Shown here piece by piece: positions 1 to 5,750 of a stretch of DNA of 10,630 nucleotides (position 1 is its first letter; each line of letters opens with the position of its first letter). The notes beneath the pieces are model-generated. The model was not told the DNA's origin. It saw only the letters and a program-made list of their open reading frames with translations, and did no database searches. This stretch comes from JAJDXO01 sp964620095 (GTDB lineage Bacteria > Pseudomonadota > Alphaproteobacteria > Rhodospirillales > UBA2165), in NCBI GenBank assembly GCA_964620095.1, contig CAZUGT010000305.1, positions 1 to 10,630 of the forward strand. The letters are read 5' to 3'. Made by a program: the position numbers and the translations under genes.

Positions 1-240
1 GCGTTCGTCATCGGCGCCAACGACGTGACCAACCCGGCGGCGAAGACGGACACCGCGAGCCCGATTTACGGCATGCCGATCCTGGATGTCGAGAATTCGG
101 GAACGGTGCTGTTCCTGAAACGCTCCATGGCGTCCGGCTACGCCGGCGTCGACAACGAGCTGTTCTTCCGGGACAACACCATGATGGTGTTCGGAGACGC
201 CAAAAAGACCACCGAGGAAATCGTTCAGGCGGTCGGTTGA
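1..240 (+). CDS. pntB: NAD(P) transhydrogenase subunit beta, C-terminal end (partial)
   Basis: This is the last 79 residues of PntB; the rest lies upstream of the window. PntB is the inner-membrane beta subunit of the proton-translocating transhydrogenase, which uses the proton gradient to reduce NADP+ with NADH. The visible part is the end of the cytoplasmic NADP(H)-binding domain III. Family hallmarks are visible: VIGANDVTNPAA at residues 3-14, SPIYGMPILDV at 20-30, KRSMASGYAGVDNELFF at 40-56 and the MVFGDAKK segment near the C terminus. It ends in TGA at 238-240, and a strong hairpin shared with the convergent rpsU gene follows at 273-299. The reading frame is intact. Assignment is very secure because this domain is among the best conserved in the family. 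Confidence 0.96.
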   Translation, partial: AFVIGANDVTNPAAKTDTASPIYGMPILDVENSGTVLFLKRSMASGYAGVDNELFFRDNTMMVFGDAKKTTEEIVQAVG

Positions 241-272
241 CAGGTGTGATCCGCCGCCGTCCGGACGTGCAA

Positions 273-299
273 AAGCCGCGTCCTGCCCGGACGCGGCTT
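273..299 (-). terminator. Hairpin terminator between convergent pntB and rpsU
   Basis: An 11-bp perfect stem (273-283 with 289-299) closes a 5-nt loop, with AAGCCGCGTCC as the left arm. Read on the minus strand the stem ends in a run of four T (274-271), which fits rho-independent termination of rpsU. Read on the plus strand only two T follow the GC core, so it would be a weaker stop for pntB. It lies between the two converging genes and probably serves both. Confidence 0.75.
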
Positions 300-326
300 G
301 GTCGCTGGTCGTGAAACGGGGGCTTC

Positions 327-530
327 TTAGAAGCCTTCGCGCTCCAGGCGCTTGCGCTCCAGTTTCCGTGCCCGGCGAACGGCTTCGGCCTTTTCGCGGG
401 CCCGGCGCTCGGAGGGCTTCTCATAGGAACGGCGCAGTTTCATTTCACGGAAGACGCCTTCGCGCTGCATCTTCTTTTTGAGGGCCTTCAGGGCCTGATC
501 GACATTGTTGTCGCGGACGGTTACATGCAC
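327..530 (-). CDS. rpsU: 30S ribosomal protein S21 (bS21)
   Basis: A 67-residue, strongly basic protein of the small ribosomal subunit, used in translation initiation near the anti-Shine-Dalgarno end of 16S rRNA. It begins MHVTVRDNNVDQALKALKKK and continues into the long Arg/Lys/Glu helix typical of alphaproteobacterial S21 (KPSERRAREKAEAVRRARK). Length and sequence match the family. The start is GTG: an in-frame stop lies three codons upstream, and the nearest ATG (524-526) is out of frame and followed at once by a stop. An AAGGG sequence about 10 nt upstream can act as ribosome binding site. The gene stands alone, diverging from def and converging on pntB, with its terminator at 273-299. 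Confidence 0.95.
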   Translation of the reverse strand: MHVTVRDNNVDQALKALKKKMQREGVFREMKLRRSYEKPSERRAREKAEAVRRARKLERKRLEREGF

Positions 531-612
531 GTGGACTCAACCCTTTTCAGTCTTGACCGGTGACGAAGGCGGGCCTTCTAACATACTGAAATCCAATTGT
601 GAAGGGAGATTG

Positions 613-626
613 GGCGAATATTCGCC
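613..626. promoter_or_regulatory. 14-bp perfect palindrome in the rpsU/def divergent region
   Basis: GGCGAATATTCGCC is a perfect palindrome located about 83 nt upstream of rpsU and 40 nt upstream of def, just before the putative def -35 box at 631. Position and symmetry suit a dimeric regulator site able to influence both genes. I do not recognise the site as that of a known regulator. Confidence 0.35.
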
Positions 627-630
627 GCAA

Positions 631-658
631 TTGACCTGGCGTTCAAATCGTCCATATT
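631..658 (+). promoter_or_regulatory. Predicted promoter of def (near-leaderless transcript)
   Basis: TTGACC at 631-636 and CATATT at 653-658 are separated by 16 nt. They match the sigma-70 consensus at 5 and 4 of 6 positions. The expected transcription start is about 664-666, which coincides with the def ATG at 666. No Shine-Dalgarno sequence is visible before that ATG, so a leaderless or near-leaderless mRNA is consistent with both observations. Confidence 0.45.
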
Positions 659-665
659 GATCGAC

Positions 666-1217
666 ATGGCCATTCTCAAGATCGCCCGCATGGGACACCC
701 GGTTCTACACCGCAAGGCGGAGCCTGTGAAAGATCCGACCGCGCCCGAAATCGCCAATCTTATCAATGATATGATCGATACCCTGGAGGATGCGGGCGGT
801 CTTGGATTGGCGGCGCCCCAGGTTCACGTCCCCCGGCGCGTGGTGATCTTCTATATTCCGGAACATCGCGCCGGCGAGGAGGAAGAGGAGGAGCCCCAGC
901 CCCTGACCTTGATGGTCAATCCGGTGATCGAGCCGCTGACCGATGAAAAAAGCCTGGATTGGGAAGCCTGTCTGTCGGTGCCGGATATGATGGGGGCGGT
1001 GCCCAGGTTCGACCGTATCAGGTACAGCTGGACCACACCCGACGGCGGGACCGAAGAGCGGATCGCCAGCGGTTTCCATGCCCGCGCGGTCCAGCACGAA
1101 TGCGACCATCTGGACGGCATACTTTATCCGATGCGGATGGAGGACTTGACGCTATTGGGGTTCGCCGAGGAAGTGCAGCGCAACCAGGACCTGGTCAAGT
1201 CGGTGCGGGGAGAGTGA
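666..1217 (+). CDS. def: Peptide deformylase
   Basis: A 183-residue metalloenzyme that removes the formyl group from the N-terminal methionine of new proteins in the cytoplasm. All three active-site motifs are present: GLGLAAPQ (45-52), EACLS (100-104, Cys102 metal ligand) and HECDH (144-148, two His ligands and the catalytic Glu). The C-terminal part (HLDGILYPMRM) is typical of alphaproteobacterial deformylases. I chose ATG 666, giving MAILKIARMGHPVL, over an in-frame TTG at 657, because family members start there. Two oddities: motif II has Ala where Gly is usual (EGCLS), and six consecutive Glu residues (71-76) sit in a surface insertion between motifs I and II. The downstream COQ9-family gene starts 4 nt after the stop, implying co-transcription. 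Confidence 0.93.
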   Translation: MAILKIARMGHPVLHRKAEPVKDPTAPEIANLINDMIDTLEDAGGLGLAAPQVHVPRRVVIFYIPEHRAGEEEEEEPQPLTLMVNPVIEPLTDEKSLDWEACLSVPDMMGAVPRFDRIRYSWTTPDGGTEERIASGFHARAVQHECDHLDGILYPMRMEDLTLLGFAEEVQRNQDLVKSVRGE

Positions 1218-1221
1218 CGCA

Positions 1222-1872
1222 ATGTCCGGCCTAGACGAATTGCGGTCCAACATCGTCCGAGCCATGCTGCCGCACGTCACCTTCGACGGCTGGAGCAAGG
1301 TCGCTCTCCGCGCCGGCGCCGTCGATTGCGGCGAAAACGAGGACATTGTCGAACGCCTGTTTCCGCGGGGCCTCAATCAGGCGGCCGAGGTGTACAGCGT
1401 CCTTGCGGACGAAGACATGGTCGGCGCGATGGAAGCGGCCGGTGTTGGAGATATGAAGGTGCGCGACCGGATCGCCGCTGCCGTTCGGTTGCGCCTGGAA
1501 GCGGCGGAAAATGACCGCGAGGCGATCCGCCGGCTCATGTCATATCTCGCCGTCCCGGGCCGAAAGCCATTGGCGGCGCGGCTGCTGATGAAGACCGTGG
1601 ATACCATGTGGTATGCGGCCGGCGACAACGCGACCGATTTCAATTACTACACCAAGCGCGGGTTGCTGGCGGGCGTGTACGGCTCGACGGTCCTTTATTG
1701 GCTCAACGACGAATCGGAGGGCCGCGAGGCCACCTGGGAATTTCTCGACCGCCGGATCGGCGATGTGATGCAAATTCCAAAGCTTCAGGCCCGGGTGAGG
1801 AAGGCGGCGGGGCTGTTGCCGTCGCCCTTCAAGGTACTTCGTGTCCTCTCTTCGCGGCGCCGAGCGGTCTGA
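1222..1872 (+). CDS. COQ9 family protein (ubiquinone biosynthesis accessory)
   Basis: A 216-residue protein of the COQ9 family. In mitochondria COQ9 is a TetR-like-fold, lipid-binding protein that presents ubiquinone intermediates to the hydroxylase COQ7; the bacterial homologue is presumed to act similarly at the inner membrane. The diagnostic C-terminal core is clear: DTMWYAAGDNATDFNYYTKR (127-146), then GLLAGVYGSTVLYWLND and a WEFLDRRI segment up to about residue 180. The N-terminal half is helical and amphipathic, as in the family. Its ribosome binding site (GGGGAGAG) lies inside the end of def, only 4 nt separating the genes, so translation is probably coupled. It ends 27 nt before the convergent DUF465 gene. 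No broken motifs seen. Confidence 0.9.
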   Translation: MSGLDELRSNIVRAMLPHVTFDGWSKVALRAGAVDCGENEDIVERLFPRGLNQAAEVYSVLADEDMVGAMEAAGVGDMKVRDRIAAAVRLRLEAAENDREAIRRLMSYLAVPGRKPLAARLLMKTVDTMWYAAGDNATDFNYYTKRGLLAGVYGSTVLYWLNDESEGREATWEFLDRRIGDVMQIPKLQARVRKAAGLLPSPFKVLRVLSSRRRAV

Positions 1873-1899
1873 ACACCTGCGGTCGCGCAATTCGCCTGG

Positions 1900-2100
1900 T
1901 CAGGCAATAATATCCGGGAGGCCGAGGGCGTGGAGGCGGGTGATCTCGTCCTTGAGCGCCAGCTTCCTTTTTTTCAGGCGTTGAATCTTGATTTGGTCGA
2001 ATGGCGGCGATTCGGTCAACGCCTTGATCTGGGCGTCAAGCTCGCGGTGCTCTGCCTTGAGCCCGTCAATCCGTGCCTGAAGATCCTCGGTTTCCGCCAT
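1900..2100 (-). CDS. DUF465 (YdcH-like) small coiled-coil protein, copy 1
   Basis: A 66-residue charged protein with heptad-like leucines, beginning MAETEDLQARIDGLKAEHREL and containing the DUF465 hallmark QRLKKRKLALKDEITRL (residues 40-56). DUF465 proteins are short helical hairpins of unknown function, widespread in proteobacteria and often present in several copies. No signal peptide, membrane segment or catalytic motif is visible. ATG 2100 is the only sensible start, although no good Shine-Dalgarno sequence precedes it. The gene diverges from the phosphofructokinase gene (start 2209) and converges on the COQ9-family gene with a 27-nt gap. A second, shorter DUF465 gene lies on the other side of the phosphofructokinase unit at 3900-4067. 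Confidence 0.85.
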   Translation of the reverse strand: MAETEDLQARIDGLKAEHRELDAQIKALTESPPFDQIKIQRLKKRKLALKDEITRLHALGLPDIIA

Positions 2101-2128
2101 TGGTTCGCATTGGTTGGAGGATGACGCC

Positions 2129-2134
2129 TATAAT
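2129..2134. promoter_or_regulatory. Consensus -10 box between divergent DUF465 and phosphofructokinase genes
   Basis: TATAAT at 2129-2134 is a perfect -10 hexamer on the plus strand, and its context CTATAATAG reads as TATTAT on the minus strand. It could therefore serve either gene. No convincing -35 box at 16-18 nt was found in either direction, so only the -10 element is supported. Used on the plus strand it would give a leader of about 70 nt. Confidence 0.35.
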
Positions 2135-2150
2135 AGCAGAGTGTCGTCAA

Positions 2151-2189
2151 AAGGGCAGCCGGGACTGTCTCGATTGGCAAGGGCAGCCG
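2151..2189 (+). repeat. 11-bp direct repeat in the phosphofructokinase leader
   Basis: AAGGGCAGCCG occurs at 2151-2161 and again at 2179-2189, 28 bp from start to start, between the -10 box at 2129 and the start codon at 2209. Spacing of just under three helical turns would allow binding of a protein on one face, but no regulator is recognised. Confidence 0.4.
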
Positions 2190-2208
2190 AAAGACTTGGG
2201 AAGCGAGA

Positions 2209-3294
2209 ATGAACCAGAATTCTAGAATCGGGATACTCACCAGCGGCGGCGATTGCGCCGGTCTCAACGCGGCGATCCGGGCCGCCGTACAGCGTGCCGA
2301 CGGCGGGTATGGCTGGAAGGTCATCGGTATTCACGATGGGTCGAGGGGTCTGCTGGAACGCCCGATGCGCTACGAGGAACTAAGCCCCGGACTGTTTACC
2401 GGCGATATCCTGCGCATGGGGGGCACCATACTCGGAACCACCACTCACGGAGATCCGTTCGCCTATCCCATGCCCGACGGGACGACACAGGATATTTCCC
2501 GGCAGTTCGTTTCCGGCTTTCAGGAACTGGGGTTGAGCGGCCTGATCGTCATCGGCGGAGACGGCAGTCTCAAGATTCTCCAACGGCTGGCTGAATTGGG
2601 CGGCATTCCGATCATCGGCATTCCCAAGACAATCGACAACGATGTGCCGCTCACCGAATACGCCATCGGGTTCACCACGGCCCTCAGCACGGCTGTCGAG
2701 GCGCTCGACCGACTGCTGCCGACCGCCGAGAGCCACGAGCGGGTCATGATCCTCGAGGTGATGGGGCGGGACGCCGGGCACATCGCGCTCAGCGCCGGGA
2801 TCGCCGGTGGCGCCGATGTCATATTGATCCCCGAAATTCCTTTCGATATCGAGAAGGTGGCCGCAAAGATCAACCGCGTCCGGGAACACGGGCGCAATCA
2901 TTCCCTCGTCGTCGTCGCGGAAGCCGCCCATCCGCTTGGAGAAGGAGCCCGGTCGTACATCACCACCCAGGGATACCGGCGCTATGGCGGGGTGGGGCAG
3001 CTCCTCAGCGAGCAGATCTCGGATCACACCGGATCCGATACCCGGGTAACGGTTCTGGGCCATGTTCAACGCGGCGGCATTCCAAGCAGCCACGACCGAA
3101 TTGTCGCTTCGGCCTTTGGCGTGAGAGCGGTCGATCTTCTGGCCGAAGGGAAGACCGGCCGCATGGTGTCCTGGCAGCATCGCCAGGTGGTGGACGTATC
3201 ACTCGACGAGGTCAATCAGCGAACCCGTGCCGTTTCTCTCGACGACACGCTGGTCTGCACGGCCCGCGGCCTCGGCATATCGCTCGGGGACTAG
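2209..3294 (+). CDS. pfkA: 6-phosphofructokinase (group III type, predicted ATP-dependent)
   Basis: A 361-residue cytoplasmic enzyme that phosphorylates fructose 6-phosphate to the 1,6-bisphosphate. Motifs in order: nucleotide loop GILTSGGDCAGLNAAIR (8-24), IGGDGS (115-120), PKTIDNDVP (139-147, catalytic Asp143), EVMGRDAGH (183-191) and GHVQRGG (284-290). The donor-determining positions are Gly119 (Gly104 in the E. coli enzyme) and Lys140 (Gly124 in E. coli). Gly at the first position permits ATP, whereas PPi enzymes carry Asp there; Lys at the second is shared with PPi and group III enzymes. It is therefore best read as an ATP-using member of the mixed group III lineage. It is about 40 residues longer than E. 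coli PfkA, as usual for that group. ATG 2209 follows GGAAGCGAG. The DUF2390 gene begins 2 nt after the stop. Confidence 0.93.
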   Translation: MNQNSRIGILTSGGDCAGLNAAIRAAVQRADGGYGWKVIGIHDGSRGLLERPMRYEELSPGLFTGDILRMGGTILGTTTHGDPFAYPMPDGTTQDISRQFVSGFQELGLSGLIVIGGDGSLKILQRLAELGGIPIIGIPKTIDNDVPLTEYAIGFTTALSTAVEALDRLLPTAESHERVMILEVMGRDAGHIALSAGIAGGADVILIPEIPFDIEKVAAKINRVREHGRNHSLVVVAEAAHPLGEGARSYITTQGYRRYGGVGQLLSEQISDHTGSDTRVTVLGHVQRGGIPSSHDRIVASAFGVRAVDLLAEGKTGRMVSWQHRQVVDVSLDEVNQRTRAVSLDDTLVCTARGLGISLGD

Positions 3295-3296
3295 GA

Positions 3297-3806
3297 ATGC
3301 CCGCCTCCGAGACAAACCACTTCTGGCGGTTCTCGCTGGATTTCTACCGGCGAGACGGCGTCGAGGAGGCCTGCCTGACGCTGCAGGATAACCTCGGCCT
3401 TGACGTCAACATCGTGCTGTACGCCGCATGGCTGGCGAGCCAAGGCCGGACCGCCTCCGTTGCCGATTTCGAAGAGGTGGACCTCCTCGTCGCGCCTTGG
3501 CGGGAAAAGGTGATTCGGCCGCTCCGGCGAATCAGGCGTTGGCTCAAGGAACCCGGGCCGGATGCGCCCGCCGGCAGCGTCCCGGAGTATCGCGCAGGCA
3601 TCAAAACCGCGGAACTCGAAGCGGAAAAGATTGCTCAAGACATGATTTTTGCCTCCCATTCGCGAATGCAAAAGCCCGGCGGAGACGAGCCCGGTGACAT
3701 CCGGGCGGCACTCTCCAACTATTTGAAAATGAGGGATGTTTCCCCGGATAACGACGCGGCCCGGGGATTGGATGTCATTTGTGCGGCGTTCGACCGGCTT
3801 GCCTGA
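3297..3806 (+). CDS. DUF2390 / TIGR02444 family protein
   Basis: A 169-residue protein whose N-terminal half matches the TIGR02444 (DUF2390) pattern: FWRFSLDFYRRDGVEEACL (9-27), LQDNLGLDVNIVLYAAWLAS (29-48) and VAPWREKVIRPLRRIRRWLK (65-84). The family has no established function. It is predicted all-helical and cytoplasmic; no signal peptide or clear membrane helix is seen. The C-terminal half (about 95-169) is more variable and acidic. The start codon lies 2 nt after the phosphofructokinase stop, so the two genes are almost certainly co-transcribed and translationally coupled. That adjacency gives no proof of a metabolic role. Confident as a real gene, function unknown. Confidence 0.85.
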   Translation: MPASETNHFWRFSLDFYRRDGVEEACLTLQDNLGLDVNIVLYAAWLASQGRTASVADFEEVDLLVAPWREKVIRPLRRIRRWLKEPGPDAPAGSVPEYRAGIKTAELEAEKIAQDMIFASHSRMQKPGGDEPGDIRAALSNYLKMRDVSPDNDAARGLDVICAAFDRLA

Positions 3807-3829
3807 AGGGGGAGCCGGCAGAGCGGCCC

Positions 3830-3859
3830 TTGATTTCGCCACGAAGGGAGCCTTAAGAT
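3830..3859 (+). promoter_or_regulatory. Weak candidate promoter of the second DUF465 gene
   Basis: TTGATT (3830-3835) and TAAGAT (3854-3859) are separated by 18 nt, each matching 4 of 6 consensus positions, about 40 nt before the start codon at 3900. The DUF465 gene stands 93 nt from the preceding gene and has a strong ribosome binding site, so an own promoter is expected, but these boxes are weak. Confidence 0.28.
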
Positions 3860-3899
3860 TGCAGGCAGCGAAAGAAGGCTAGTTTAGGAGGTAGGTTAG

Positions 3900-4067
3900 A
3901 TGGCGGATAAGGATCGAATCGACGTGCTGAAAGCGAAGCACCAAGAACTCGAATCCGAAATCGAAAGAGAGTTTGAAAGTACCACCCCCGATGATTTGCT
4001 CATCGCGACTCTCAAACGCCAGAAACTCCGAATAAAAGACGAGCTCGCGGAGCTCAACGCCCTATAA
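3900..4067 (+). CDS. DUF465 (YdcH-like) small protein, copy 2
   Basis: A 55-residue protein that is a textbook DUF465/YdcH member: MADKDRIDVLKAKHQELESE at the N terminus, a PDD turn near residue 31, and LKRQKLRIKDELAEL at 38-52. Two charged amphipathic helices joined by the turn are expected. Function is unknown in this family. The start is very well supported by a perfect AGGAGGT 7 nt before ATG 3900, the best ribosome binding site in the window, which suggests high expression. It is less GC-rich than its neighbours. It is a paralogue of the 66-residue protein at 1900-2100 but clearly diverged, and it is closer to the family consensus than that copy. Confidence 0.88.
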   Translation: MADKDRIDVLKAKHQELESEIEREFESTTPDDLLIATLKRQKLRIKDELAELNAL

Positions 4068-4128
4068 GCGGATCGGTATCAGGCGGGAAATCGCCTGCCG
4101 CCGACAGTGAGTTGATGGGCGCCGTCTG

Positions 4129-4143
4129 GCGAACGCCGTTCGC
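4129..4143. repeat. Short inverted repeat upstream of the aldehyde dehydrogenase gene
   Basis: GCGAAC (4129-4134) and GTTCGC (4138-4143) form a 6-bp inverted repeat around a 3-nt centre, about 100 nt before the start at 4246 and just upstream of an AT-rich patch (4151-4161). It may be an operator or mere coincidence in GC-rich DNA. I found nothing else convincing in 4068-4245. Confidence 0.25.
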
Positions 4144-4245
4144 GCACCTAAATCATATATAGTTGCGGTTCCGACCGGCGCCCGCGCCGTCGGCGACGTT
4201 TTGCGCCGCCGGCGCGGACCGGCCTTGCTATTGGGAATTGGGTCC

Positions 4246-5745
4246 ATGCTTCAGGAAATTCTCGAGTCGATCGGTCTGCCATTGTCGGACGTGGATTGCG
4301 GCGGCCATCCGGTCGCCTCACCGATCGACGGATCGGTCATCGCGGCGGTGGCCGCTGATACGGCCTCGTCCGCCGGAGCCAAATTGTCCGCCGCCGAGAA
4401 CGCCTTTCGGCACTGGCGGGACGTCCCGCCGCCGCGGCGCGGAGAGCTCATCCGGCTGTTCGGCAATCAGCTTCGCCGGCACAAGGAGCCGCTTGGCCGC
4501 CTGGTGACGCTCGAGACCGGAAAGATTCTTCAAGAGGGCCTCGGCGAGGTTCAGGAAATGATCGACATTTGCGATTTCGCGGTCGGCCTTTCCCGCCAAC
4601 TCTACGGTTTGACCATCGCTTCGGAACGGCCGGGGCACCGGATGATGGAAACCTGGCACCCCCTGGGACCGGTGGGCGTCATCACCGCGTTCAATTTTCC
4701 CGTCGCCGTCTGGTCATGGAATACGGCGCTGGCGATCGTTTGCGGTGATCCGGTGGTATGGAAGCCGTCCGAGAAAACACCCATTACGGCACTGGCGTGC
4801 CGGCACCTCTTCGAGCGGGCGGCGGCGGAGTTCGGCGATGCGCCGGCGGGTCTGTTGTCGGTCCTGATCGGGGACCGGACGATCGGTCAACTGGTCGTCG
4901 ACGATTCGCGGATGCGCCTGATCAGCGCGACCGGCAGCTGCCGCATGGGTCGGGAGGTGGGTCCCCGGGTGGCCCAACGGTTCGGCCGCTCGCTCCTCGA
5001 GCTCGGCGGCAATAACGCGATGATTGTCGCCCCGTCCGCCGACCTGGACCTGGCCGTCCGGGCAATCCTGTTTGCGGCCGTCGGAACGGCGGGACAAAGG
5101 TGTACGTCCCTGCGCCGCCTGATCGTTCACGCCGATGTCCGTGAAGATTTGCTCGCGCGGCTGAAAGCGGCCTATGCGGAGGTTCCGGTCGGTGATCCGT
5201 TTGCCGAGGAAACGCTGGTCGGCCCGCTGATCGATCAGGCGGCCTTCGACGAAATGCAATCGGCGTTGAAGCAGGCGCGGAAAAAAGGCGGGGTCGTGAC
5301 CGGTGGGGAGCGGCAACTCGGCGATACCTGCCCGGAGGCGTTCTATGTCCGGCCGGCCATCGCCGAAATGCCCGGGCAGTCGGCCATCGTTCGCGAAGAG
5401 ACGTTCGCCCCCATTTTGTACGTCCTTGGGTATGACGATTTGGACGAGGCGATCGCGCTCCACAACGATGTCGATCAGGGTCTCGCGTCGAGTATCTTCA
5501 CGACCGATCTGCGGGAGGCCGAGCGGTTCCTGTCGGCGTCGGGGAGCGATTGCGGCATAGCCAACGTGAACATCGGTCCGTCGGGCGCCGAAATCGGCGG
5601 AGCCTTTGGCGGCGAGAAGGAAACCGGCGGGGGGCGCGAGTCCGGCTCCGACGCCTGGAAGGCCTATATGCGCCGGGCGACGAACACCGTCAACTACTCA
5701 CGGGAATTGCCCCTCGCGCAGGGAATTTCGTTTGGTGACGGATAG
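4246..5745 (+). CDS. Aldehyde dehydrogenase, ALDH7 (antiquitin/AmaB-like) type
   Basis: A 499-residue NAD(P)+-dependent aldehyde dehydrogenase, cytoplasmic. Catalytic features are complete: Asn150 in TAFNFP, Lys173 in WKPSE, Glu252 in LELGG, nucleophile Cys286 in GTAGQRCTS and Glu385 in EETFAP. The C-terminal block GGGRESGSDAWKAYMRR followed by NTVNYS and LPLAQGI is characteristic of ALDH7, whose members oxidise alpha-aminoadipic semialdehyde (piperideine-6-carboxylate) in lysine breakdown. That substrate is inferred from the family. No lysine-catabolic neighbour is visible. I chose ATG 4246 (MLQEILESIGL); an upstream in-frame TTG at 4201 would add 15 mostly basic or hydrophobic residues not expected in the family. 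The ribosome binding site is weak. The gene ends 5 nt before the convergent trcR gene. Confidence 0.92.
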   Translation: MLQEILESIGLPLSDVDCGGHPVASPIDGSVIAAVAADTASSAGAKLSAAENAFRHWRDVPPPRRGELIRLFGNQLRRHKEPLGRLVTLETGKILQEGLGEVQEMIDICDFAVGLSRQLYGLTIASERPGHRMMETWHPLGPVGVITAFNFPVAVWSWNTALAIVCGDPVVWKPSEKTPITALACRHLFERAAAEFGDAPAGLLSVLIGDRTIGQLVVDDSRMRLISATGSCRMGREVGPRVAQRFGRSLLELGGNNAMIVAPSADLDLAVRAILFAAVGTAGQRCTSLRRLIVHADVREDLLARLKAAYAEVPVGDPFAEETLVGPLIDQAAFDEMQSALKQARKKGGVVTGGERQLGDTCPEAFYVRPAIAEMPGQSAIVREETFAPILYVLGYDDLDEAIALHNDVDQGLASSIFTTDLREAERFLSASGSDCGIANVNIGPSGAEIGGAFGGEKETGGGRESGSDAWKAYMRRATNTVNYSRELPLAQGISFGDG

Positions 5746-5750
5746 CCGGG

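Noticed and set aside
2380..3180. 266-codon open frame on the minus strand inside the phosphofructokinase gene
   Set aside because: It is a GC-rich antisense shadow of a clearly conserved coding sequence, with no recognisable domain.
3807..3860. Terminator after the DUF2390 gene
   Set aside because: Only 5-bp stems such as CCCTT/AAGGG are present and no T run follows; not enough to call.
4201..4245. Upstream TTG start for the aldehyde dehydrogenase
   Set aside because: The added 15 residues come from a GC-rich leader and have no counterpart in the family; ATG 4246 fits better.
4714..5463. 249-codon open frame on the minus strand inside the aldehyde dehydrogenase gene
   Set aside because: Antisense to the catalytic core of a conserved enzyme; composition is rich in Arg, Gln and Asp, typical of a shadow frame.
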